From NCBI GenBank assembly GCA_964342355.1, contig CAYFFG010000006.1:62001-126000 (forward strand): DNA of 64,000 bases, given 5' to 3'. This document shows positions 57,597-64,000 of the stretch, piece after piece. A model generated the notes under the pieces. The model saw only the letters and a list, made by a program, of their open reading frames with translations, had not been told where the DNA came from and made no database searches. Both the position numbers and the translations under genes were made by a program. Within the stretch, counting starts at the first letter, position 1. Every line of letters begins with the position of its first letter. The DNA is from Hirschia sp964342355 (GTDB lineage: Bacteria; Pseudomonadota; Alphaproteobacteria; Caulobacterales; Hyphomonadaceae).

Positions 57597-60053
57597 CTAA
57601 GTACGACGTTTTGCATGGGAATGCGGCGATGCCGATGCTGGATCTTCTGGCCAATCATGCTTTGGGTAGCGTCCGCGCATGTCTTTTCGCATGTCGGGAT
57701 ACCCACCGGTCCAGAAGCTGGAGATGTCTTTCGTTTGGGCGACAGGGCGTTTGGCCGGTGACAGCAAGACCAGCGATAGCGGGATGCGTCCATTGAGGAC
57801 TTTAGGGTGGATTGTCAGACCGTAAACTTCCTGAACTTTCAGGCTCACCGCTGGCCCGCCATCCTGGTCATAATCAATGACGATCTTACGTCCGACCGGA
57901 CATTCCCACGTTTCCGGCGCGAGTTGGTCAAGCGCCTGAACGAGATCCCAATCCATCAGGTTTTTAGCTGAGGCGATGGTTTTTCCTGCCGACAGCGAAG
58001 CAAAATCCTTAGCGCCGTTTAAAAGTGGCGCGAGCCAGTCTTCTAATCTGTCCAGCAACACACTTTCAAAATCCGATGGCCAGCCATGGCTCTCATCATG
58101 CGCCCTTAAAAACCTGACCCGTTGGATGAGTGTGGAGAGTGCTTCGGCAATGGGTGTGACCTTAAATCCATGCTTGCGCACTGCTGCAAGAAGTCCCTTC
58201 AGTGCTGCTTCGCCGGATGGTTTGGGCAAGGGTGTTTGTGACAGCACAATCGCGCCAAGATGGATGATCTTGCGGGCCGTGAGGCGTTTAAGGTTGGGAT
58301 CAAAATCTGCTTTGTCCTCGGTTCTGACACCGCCAATCTCTAGCGCGTCAGCCTCGGCGATAGGCGCGGCCGCCGTAATGCGCAGGTTCGGTCCTCCGCC
58401 TGTGACGTCCGCAATAGCCAGCCACTGATGTGAGGCGAGCGGATCGTGGGGATCCATCATCGCAGCGCGTCCATTGGCAAGCTGATATTCACCAGGTTTG
58501 CCGGGGCGGGCGCGTGCAATGCGATCTGGAAATCCGCGCGCAATAACGTCGCCAGCTTCTTCGCGATTGGCGCTTTCTGAATTCGTTCCTCCAGCAAGGC
58601 GAGACCAGTTGTTTGCCATCTTTCGCATGGATTTATGGCGTGGGCTGTCATCCCGCATCAGATTGCGCAGGCGTTCCTGCAAATCAAGACTGCGCCCGCC
58701 AGCGCCGCGTTCGCCCAAGAGGGCGGCGATCTGACAGGCTAGATCCGTTTGGTTATGGTCAGCTGCTTTCAACACCATGACCGCAAGACGTGGAGGTAAG
58801 GGAAGGCGAGTCAATTGCTCACCAAGATTGGTGAGACGACCCGTCTCATCTAGTGCGCCGACAGTTTTTAAAAGCGACACGCTGGCGCGCCAGACACCTT
58901 CAGGGGGAAGGTCGAGGAAACGGACACCGTCGCGTGCAAATGCGCCCCAACGCGCCATGTCGATGATCAGGCCTGTCAGATCAGCATTTGCGATTTCAGG
59001 CGTCGGGAAGGCAGCCAACCCACGCGTTTCTGCTTCTCTCCAAAGACGATAACAAACGCCTGGCTCTGTTCGTCCAGCCCGGCCGCGGCGCTGATCGATA
59101 TTGGCAAGAGATGCGCGAATCGTTTCAAGGCGCGCTGCGCCCAACTGCGGATCATAGCGGGGAACGCGGGCTAAACCTGCGTCGATGACAATACGCACGC
59201 CTTCAATGGTCAGCGAGCTTTCTGCAATGTCGGTCGCCAATACGATTTTGCGGACACTTTCAGGCGCAGGCTTGATCGCGGCGTCCTGTTCTTTGGGGGA
59301 GAGCGCGCCATAAAGCGGCGTGACAGTAGTATTTTCGGGCAAGCTGCTGAGTTGTTCGGCAGTTCTGCGGATCTCGGCCATGCCAGGCAGGAAAACAAGT
59401 ATGGAGCCGGTTTCATCGCGCAGCGCCTGACGCACGGCGCGGGCGACATCATCTTCCAGGCGTTTGGTTTTATCGCGTTCTAAATAGTGTGTTGTAACTG
59501 GAAACGCGCGGCCTTCCGAGACCAGAACAGGAGCGTTGAGATATCCGGCCAGTCGATCCGTATCCAGTGTGGCTGACATCGCCATCAGGCGTAAGTCCGG
59601 ACGGAAAACGTCCTGACATTCCAAAGCGAGCGCTAAACCAAAGTCAGCATCCATTGAGCGTTCGTGGAATTCGTCAAAAAGGACCGCACTGACGCCGGAT
59701 AGCTCCGGATCATCCAGAACCATGCGGGTAAATACGCCCTCGGTCACAACTTCGATGCGCGCTTTTTCGGACGTGCGCACATCCATACGAGCGCGCAATC
59801 CGACATCCTGTCCAAGTGTTTGACCAAGCGTTTGGGCCATACGCGCGGCTGCTGCGCGTGCTGCAATCCGGCGTGGCTCCAGCACGAGTATCTTGCCCGA
59901 TTTCGCCCAGTCTTCTTCCAGCAACGCTAAAGGGACACGTGTTGTTTTACCTGCGCCAGGCGGGGCGGCCAGGACCAGTCGTGGCGCATCGCGCAGGCTT
60001 AAGCGGATGTCATCCAGAATGTTATCAATGGGAAGGGCGGGCATGGTCTGCAT
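57597..60053 (-). CDS. hrpB: ATP-dependent helicase HrpB
   Basis: An 818-residue DEAH-box-type helicase. Motif I PPGAGKTT near residue 33, motif II variant DEFHE (VLFDEFHERS), SAT-like AMSATLD, and motif VI DQRRGRAGRTEPG. The C-terminal HrpB-specific region ends with a basic tail (RYPKHDWPEDP). HrpB is an RNA helicase-like protein of unknown exact role in many proteobacteria. It starts at ATG 60053 and lies 43 bp after the metallophosphatase gene on the same strand. Confidence 0.95.
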   Translation of the reverse strand: MQTMPALPIDNILDDIRLSLRDAPRLVLAAPPGAGKTTRVPLALLEEDWAKSGKILVLEPRRIAARAAAARMAQTLGQTLGQDVGLRARMDVRTSEKARIEVVTEGVFTRMVLDDPELSGVSAVLFDEFHERSMDADFGLALALECQDVFRPDLRLMAMSATLDTDRLAGYLNAPVLVSEGRAFPVTTHYLERDKTKRLEDDVARAVRQALRDETGSILVFLPGMAEIRRTAEQLSSLPENTTVTPLYGALSPKEQDAAIKPAPESVRKIVLATDIAESSLTIEGVRIVIDAGLARVPRYDPQLGAARLETIRASLANIDQRRGRAGRTEPGVCYRLWREAETRGLAAFPTPEIANADLTGLIIDMARWGAFARDGVRFLDLPPEGVWRASVSLLKTVGALDETGRLTNLGEQLTRLPLPPRLAVMVLKAADHNQTDLACQIAALLGERGAGGRSLDLQERLRNLMRDDSPRHKSMRKMANNWSRLAGGTNSESANREEAGDVIARGFPDRIARARPGKPGEYQLANGRAAMMDPHDPLASHQWLAIADVTGGGPNLRITAAAPIAEADALEIGGVRTEDKADFDPNLKRLTARKIIHLGAIVLSQTPLPKPSGEAALKGLLAAVRKHGFKVTPIAEALSTLIQRVRFLRAHDESHGWPSDFESVLLDRLEDWLAPLLNGAKDFASLSAGKTIASAKNLMDWDLVQALDQLAPETWECPVGRKIVIDYDQDGGPAVSLKVQEVYGLTIHPKVLNGRIPLSLVLLSPAKRPVAQTKDISSFWTGGYPDMRKDMRGRYPKHDWPEDPASASPHSHAKRRT

Positions 60054-60096
60054 GGCGCACAGTTAAGCTGACGCGGTGAAAGGCGCAATCTTGGGA

Positions 60097-60819
60097 TTAA
60101 GAGACAGTCGCTGTATCTGAAACCTGACCAAAGGTTTCACTTGGCAGGTCAATAAAGCTGAGTGGGCCGCCTTTGCCGCAACCGGTATCCATGAAGATTG
60201 CACGCCGACCGTTTTCAGACGTGTGGATGAAGGGTGTTTCATCCCGCTTGTCATGTCCGACAACGGCTGTGACGCCTTCGGGTAGTTTATCGACCCAGTT
60301 GTAGCGCCGAATCGGACGCCCAAGCTCATCACGGTCGCCATTGACTTCGCCATAGAGCGCCATGCTCTCAATCTTGCGACGCAGGCGCGTCGTGGAGAGT
60401 GGCTCCTCCGGCGGCCGGAAATAGTATTGGCTGACGGCGCCATGGGCAAAAACAAACTTGCCAAACCTCTGGATATGGGGCGTTTCCGCGTAGGCTTTAA
60501 TGAAGCGTTCCTTCAGCGCCTCGCAATCAGGCGCATTGGAAAGACTTTCCATTGTGCCGGCCAGATCAGGCGTCATGCGGATTTTATTGCCCTTCAGAAT
60601 GCGGTAGAGCTTGTCGTCATGGTTGGAGCGCACCAGAAACGCACGGCCTTTTTCCATCCAATCAAGCGCTAGCCGCAAGACGCCGGCGCTGTCAGGGCCT
60701 CTGTCCACCAGATCCCCAAGCAGCAGCAATGAATCCGCATCTCCCGCCGCTGCGATAAGCCGGTCAGAATATCCGTGTACGTCGCCAATAGCCCTGATTT
60801 TAGTAATGCCGGAAATCAT
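60097..60819 (-). CDS. Metallophosphatase (serine/threonine phosphatase family)
   Basis: A 240-residue cytosolic phosphoesterase of the calcineurin-like fold. Metal-site motifs: GDVHGYSDRL, GDLVDRGPD and RSNHDDKL (a variant of GNHD with Ser-Asn). It resembles bacterial PPP-family phosphatases or Ap4A-type hydrolases; the substrate is unknown. The start is best at ATG 60819 (MISGITKIRAIGDVHG); a longer frame to 60993 runs across the divergent promoter of the symporter gene. The change in the third motif is noted as unusual but seen in related proteins. Confidence 0.88.
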   Translation of the reverse strand: MISGITKIRAIGDVHGYSDRLIAAAGDADSLLLLGDLVDRGPDSAGVLRLALDWMEKGRAFLVRSNHDDKLYRILKGNKIRMTPDLAGTMESLSNAPDCEALKERFIKAYAETPHIQRFGKFVFAHGAVSQYYFRPPEEPLSTTRLRRKIESMALYGEVNGDRDELGRPIRRYNWVDKLPEGVTAVVGHDKRDETPFIHTSENGRRAIFMDTGCGKGGPLSFIDLPSETFGQVSDTATVS

Positions 60820-60931
60820 GTTCTTGAATGTCGTCGCACAATTTTGAAAAGCAAGGTTAATTTGAGTAGTTGACCGGTTTTTTTCCATCTCTAGTGTCGC
60901 AGCAGGGCTTTTTACGCAGGATGGGCGATAG

Positions 60932-62296
60932 ATGTCAGGCTGGTTCAAGATCACACTTTGGAAGCGGGTCATGCTTGGCTTGGTGCTCGGCATCGGTGTT
61001 GGTCTTGCAATGCGTTACGGCATGGGATGGTCCTGTGTTGAAGCGATCGGTGCGTCAGCAACCGAAAAATGCCCGGCGGATCAGGAACAGGTCTGGGCGG
61101 CGGCGGCGATTGCCGAAACATATATTTATCCGATTGGTAAGCTGTTTATCAATTTGATCAAAATGCTTGTGGTGCCGTTGATTTTCACCACTTTGGTCGC
61201 TGGTGTGACGGCGATGGGAGACCCGGCCAAGCTCGGGTCGCTCGGCGGGCGCGCGATCGGCACATACATGATGACAACCCTGGTCGCGGTGACGATTGGT
61301 TTGATGGTCGGGACAGCGGTTCAGCCGGGCAAAGGCTTTGACACGACCAATGTCAGCCAGGCCGCCATTGCAGAACAACAGGCCAAACTGGATGACGCAG
61401 GCGCAGCTAAGGGATTGGCTGAGCGTCTGATTGATATTGTGCCCACAAATCCGGTTGAAGCGCTATCAAAGGGTGAAACCCTGCAGATCATCTTTTTTGC
61501 AATCATATTTGGGGTTGGCTGCCTAATGGCGAAGGAGGCCGGCAGGCCTGTTGCGAAAGTAGTTGAGAGCGCAGCTGAAGTGATGATGAAGATCACGCAC
61601 ATTGTCATGGAAACAGCGCCCTTCGGTGTGTTTGCGCTTATGGCGTGGGTCATGGCGGGGCAGGGTTTGGGCGTCTTGACCATTCTTGGAAAAATGGTGT
61701 TCGCGCTATATTTTGCCTGCGCGCTGCACATGCTCATCACCTATGGCGGATTGATCAAATTCATCCTCCGCCTGCCGCTAATCCGCTTTTTCCGGGGTAT
61801 AACTGATGCGCAGGCCGTGGCGTTTTCAACGTCATCTTCCAATGCGACCCTTCCAGTCACAATCACTTGCGCTGAAGATAATCTGGGTGTCTCAAACCCT
61901 GTGGCGTCATCTGTGTTGCCGCTGGGCGCGACGATCAACATGGATGGCACAGCGCTTTATCAAGGGCTGATCGCGTTGTTCGCCGCCCAAGCCTTTGGGA
62001 TTGAAATGGACATCGGGGCTTACCTGATGGTGGCGATGACAGCCACACTCGTTTCCATTGGCACAGCGGGTATTCCGTCTGTCAGCCTGTTCCTGGCGAC
62101 AACAACGCTCACAGTCATTGGCTGTACGCCAGAACAAATTGTGCTGGTGCTCGCCATCTTGTTCCCATTTGACCGATTGCTGGACATGATGCGGACCGTG
62201 ACGAATGTCACAGGGGACGCAGCTGTTGCGTCTGCGGTAGCTGACTGGGAAGGCGAGCTTGACCGGGAAACCTTCAAGCGGGTCTCAACAGTTTAG
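60932..62296 (+). CDS. Dicarboxylate/amino acid:cation symporter (DAACS/SLC1 family)
   Basis: A 454-residue inner-membrane transporter with eight helices and two re-entrant hairpins. Signature stretches are AFSTSSSNATLPVT, LPLGATINMDGTALYQG and GTAGIPSVSLFLAT, which form the substrate and sodium sites of the GltPh/GltP/DctA family. It imports C4-dicarboxylates, glutamate or aspartate; the substrate is not fixed by these motifs. It has its own promoter between it and the divergent phosphatase gene. Its stop codon overlaps that of the convergent PH-like gene. Confidence 0.94.
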   Translation: MSGWFKITLWKRVMLGLVLGIGVGLAMRYGMGWSCVEAIGASATEKCPADQEQVWAAAAIAETYIYPIGKLFINLIKMLVVPLIFTTLVAGVTAMGDPAKLGSLGGRAIGTYMMTTLVAVTIGLMVGTAVQPGKGFDTTNVSQAAIAEQQAKLDDAGAAKGLAERLIDIVPTNPVEALSKGETLQIIFFAIIFGVGCLMAKEAGRPVAKVVESAAEVMMKITHIVMETAPFGVFALMAWVMAGQGLGVLTILGKMVFALYFACALHMLITYGGLIKFILRLPLIRFFRGITDAQAVAFSTSSSNATLPVTITCAEDNLGVSNPVASSVLPLGATINMDGTALYQGLIALFAAQAFGIEMDIGAYLMVAMTATLVSIGTAGIPSVSLFLATTTLTVIGCTPEQIVLVLAILFPFDRLLDMMRTVTNVTGDAAVASAVADWEGELDRETFKRVSTV

Positions 62297-62898
62297 GCCG
62301 CTTTGCGACCGGAGTGTTGTGCATCCTCGGCGATATCAATTGACTTGAAAGGTTGCTTCCGCCGCGCATTTAGTGGTGTTGGCGCGGTGGCGTAGGGCTG
62401 AAGAAGCGCCAGCAAACGATCTGGTTCAGGCGCATCGCGTAAAGTCACCCCAAAGCGCATCTCTGTGTCGCGTAGCTCCAGCGTGGCTGCTTTATCGAAA
62501 CGCTGTACCCGCATGTAATCAATCGACGGCGCATACCAGCTCGAGACGCCTTTATTGCGTCCGTTTGACCAGACAAGACGCCGGTTCGTCAGGGCATAGG
62601 CTTCTGCAAATTTACGCTTTGAACGTCGGCAGCACACAATCAATCCAATAAGGCGCATCAGCGCCAGGACACCAAATGCGCCAAGGTAGGCCTGCCAGAT
62701 TGGCGGTTCGATCAGATAGACAAAATACCCGGTCACCAACAGCGTGGTGAAATAAACCGCATTCTTCCAATAGAAAACCTTTATGCGCTTGGCGCATACG
62801 TCGCGATCAGGCAGCCCGTTCCACAAAACACGCTCGTCGCACTCAATAGATTTTTCGATTTCAGAAATGGCTTTTAAAACAAAGTCTTTCTGCTTCAT
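62293..62898 (-). CDS. Membrane protein with bacterial PH-like domain
   Basis: A 201-residue protein with two helices (about 45-62 and 70-88) and a following beta-rich domain (about 98-170) in which AYALTNRRLVWSNG and DKAATLELRDTE fit the bacterial PH-like (DUF304/YdbT) fold. The N-terminal ERVLWNGLPD also matches that family, which often begins with a similar GxP stretch. Function unknown. It is convergent with the symporter gene and shares four bases. Confidence 0.7.
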   Translation of the reverse strand: MKQKDFVLKAISEIEKSIECDERVLWNGLPDRDVCAKRIKVFYWKNAVYFTTLLVTGYFVYLIEPPIWQAYLGAFGVLALMRLIGLIVCCRRSKRKFAEAYALTNRRLVWSNGRNKGVSSWYAPSIDYMRVQRFDKAATLELRDTEMRFGVTLRDAPEPDRLLALLQPYATAPTPLNARRKQPFKSIDIAEDAQHSGRKAA

Positions 62899-63021
62899 GG
62901 CACTCTACAAAACTAGAACGCCCGCCCAGTCCAATTTCAGAATGGCATGGAATGTCGTCAAGTCAAAGCGCTTAGCTGAAAGGCGTCCAAATTTTAATTG
63001 AACGCCTTTATTATAAGCGCA

Positions 63022-63564
63022 TTACGCGCCAGCTTTGGCCAACAGTTTTGCAAATTGCTGGTCGATGAATTCCAGCGTGCCTTGATCTGTCAGCTTGTCG
63101 CCTTCGATTTTGCTGTGAGCGGCGGCAATTGCGATCTGCGGGCCGGCCACGAGATCGCAATTGCTTGCTAAAAATGCGTTATATAATTCGTTGTGAGCAC
63201 GCACGCCGCCAGTTGCGGCGGGTGACGCGGTCATCAGAAGGACTGGCTTGTCTTTATAGGAAGACTGGCCGAACGGGCGAGACGCCCAATCCAGAGAGTT
63301 TTTTAAAACACCGGACGTGCCGTGATTGTACTCAGGTGAAGAGACGATCAAACCATCGCTGTCGCGCAAGGCCTGGCGCAGCGCTTCTACGCTTTGCGCT
63401 GGGTTTTCTTCGTCGTCCTGATTGAAAAGTGGGATGTCATTCAGTGGAAAAACTGTGATGTCGGCTTTATCGGCATACCGTTCTTTGAGAGCGTTTAGCA
63501 CGGCTGTGTTGAAGGAGCCGGAGCGTAAGCTGCCGGAGATGGCGACGAATTTTGGATTCGACAT
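63022..63564 (-). CDS. NADPH-dependent FMN reductase family protein
   Basis: A 180-residue flavodoxin-like enzyme. FMN phosphate loop SGSLRSGSFN at about 10-19; the flavin-stacking loop SPEYNHGTSGVLKNSLDW near 78-95. It belongs to the ChrR/YieF/azoreductase group that reduces quinones, azo dyes or chromate with NAD(P)H. It is shorter than ArsH (about 230-240) and lacks its N-terminal extension, so ArsH is unlikely although arsR-arsC lie in the same window. Divergent or unlinked to its neighbours. Confidence 0.92.
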   Translation of the reverse strand: MSNPKFVAISGSLRSGSFNTAVLNALKERYADKADITVFPLNDIPLFNQDDEENPAQSVEALRQALRDSDGLIVSSPEYNHGTSGVLKNSLDWASRPFGQSSYKDKPVLLMTASPAATGGVRAHNELYNAFLASNCDLVAGPQIAIAAAHSKIEGDKLTDQGTLEFIDQQFAKLLAKAGA

Positions 63565-63643
63565 TGGATCTTCCTTTCTTGTCGGGAGAAATGCGTGTCA
63601 GGAAGAACTCATATGTGTTCTTTAGAATGAATATAAATAGGTC

Positions 63644-64000
63644 TCAGGCAATTAATTCGACTGGCAATGTTTTTAGCGCGCGCAAATCATCTCGCTTCAC
63701 CCAATTGAACTGGTCTGCGTCCGATTTGGCGTTTGGGCGGGGTTGAGCTTTCAAAGCAGGCCATTCGCTGAAAAGGCGTTCAAGTCCGATTTCGCATATC
63801 GTACTGGCTATCTGGCCGCCGATACAGGCATGGGCGCCAACACCGAAAGCAAGATGGTCGGGTGTGTTCCGATTGATATCGAACACGTCTGGCGCAATGT
63901 CCTGAGCCGGTGACATGCCGACACACCCAAGCACGCCAAACACCAGATCGCCGCGCTTGAAAGAAACGCCATGAAACTCAAACGCGTCACATGCATATCG
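63644..64000 (-). CDS. Cytochrome P450, C-terminal part (partial)
   Basis: Only the last 118 residues are present; the gene runs off the right edge. The heme-thiolate loop is clear: FGVGAHACIGG (F-x2-G-x3-C-x-G, Cys the proximal ligand). It is preceded by the meander segment and, earlier, GVSFKRGDLVFGVLG, which matches the strand before it. The ExxR motif lies outside the window. P450s of this class oxidise fatty acids, terpenes or aromatics; the substrate cannot be read. The gene ends 79 bp before the FMN reductase start on the same strand. Confidence 0.93.
   Translation of the reverse strand, partial: RYACDAFEFHGVSFKRGDLVFGVLGCVGMSPAQDIAPDVFDINRNTPDHLAFGVGAHACIGGQIASTICEIGLERLFSEWPALKAQPRPNAKSDADQFNWVKRDDLRALKTLPVELIA

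Noticed and set aside
60819..60993. 58-residue N-terminal extension of the metallophosphatase
   Set aside because: It runs across the divergent promoter of the symporter gene and matches no part of the phosphatase family.
63022..63564. ArsH as part of the arsenic module
   Set aside because: At 180 residues it lacks the N-terminal extension and length of ArsH and is 16 kb from arsRC; a ChrR/YieF-like reductase fits better.
1..64000. Mobile elements, CRISPR arrays, integrases or phage genes
   Set aside because: No transposase, integrase, terminal inverted repeat or spaced direct-repeat array was found; base composition looks even apart from short intergenic stretches.
1..64000. tRNA or rRNA genes
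   Set aside because: I saw no GTTCGAATC-like T-loop in an intergenic setting and no rRNA-like stretch; a covariance-model scan would settle this.

Overview
The window reads as a chromosomal stretch of an alphaproteobacterium with roughly half G+C. It is most like the Hyphomonadaceae and related stalked or prosthecate marine lineages, though I infer this from gene content and order only. Evidence for the class: the hemC-hemD-Mic60(mitofilin)-hemY locus divergent from tsaD, a ccmABCDG cluster next to acnA, a yciB/ftsY/mtaB/dapF neighbourhood, and small alphaproteobacterial families (DUF2794, DUF2853, IalB-like). No rRNA, tRNA, CRISPR array, transposase or phage module was seen. The window is mostly ordinary housekeeping DNA with short accessory insertions.

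Layout. 1-648: the 5' part of an OppD-type peptide ABC ATPase, cut by the left edge. 0.9-5.6 kb: heme genes and Mic60, reading left; tsaD reads right. 6.8-7.8 kb: a 42-residue membrane protein gene with its own terminator, and a TetR regulator, inserted between tsaD and gpsA-yciI. 9.1-11.0 kb: a membrane-anchored trypsin-like protease, a DUF350 protein and an unknown membrane protein. 11.0-11.8 kb: a 0.75-kb gap with hairpins and a plus-strand terminator, a candidate RNA locus. 11.8-19.6 kb: a chemoreceptor, rlmN, three exported or unknown proteins, thpR, DUF2853, a BI-1 family protein and DUF2794. 20.0-24.5 kb: a four-gene Gld-type ABC exporter operon. 24.5-31.1 kb: DUF1223, acnA and ccmABCDG (cytochrome c maturation). 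31.1-41.8 kb, reading left: a MarR regulator with a lysine tail, yciB, a flippase, an EamA transporter, ftsY, mtaB, mscS, DUF1993, an exported protein, dapF and an aquaporin. 42.1-53.1 kb: a TonB-dependent receptor, a lipoprotein, a VOC protein with a divergent LysR, arsC-arsR, two peptidase lipoproteins, a response regulator/histidine kinase pair and an RlpA-like lipoprotein. 53.3-64 kb: a redoxin, a GNAT, apt, an ABC-F ATPase, cytochrome c, hrpB, a metallophosphatase, an SLC1-type symporter, a PH-like membrane protein, an FMN reductase and the C-terminal end of a cytochrome P450.

How genes fit together. Heme made through HemC/HemD can be exported by CcmABCD and attached, with CcmG reducing the apocytochrome, to c-type cytochromes such as the one at 57.1 kb. 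ArsR, thioredoxin-type ArsC and an aquaporin with AqpS-like second-NPA sequence could form a dispersed pump-free arsenic detoxification route. TsaD and MtaB act on tRNA position 37, RlmN on 23S rRNA and tRNA. The LysR/VOC, TetR/small protein and HK/RR pairs look like local regulatory units.

No dramatic new system is evident. The least explained parts are the 11.0-11.8 kb gap, the 42-residue protein, the nested inverted repeat near 19.8 kb and the 326-residue protein at 15.6-16.6 kb.
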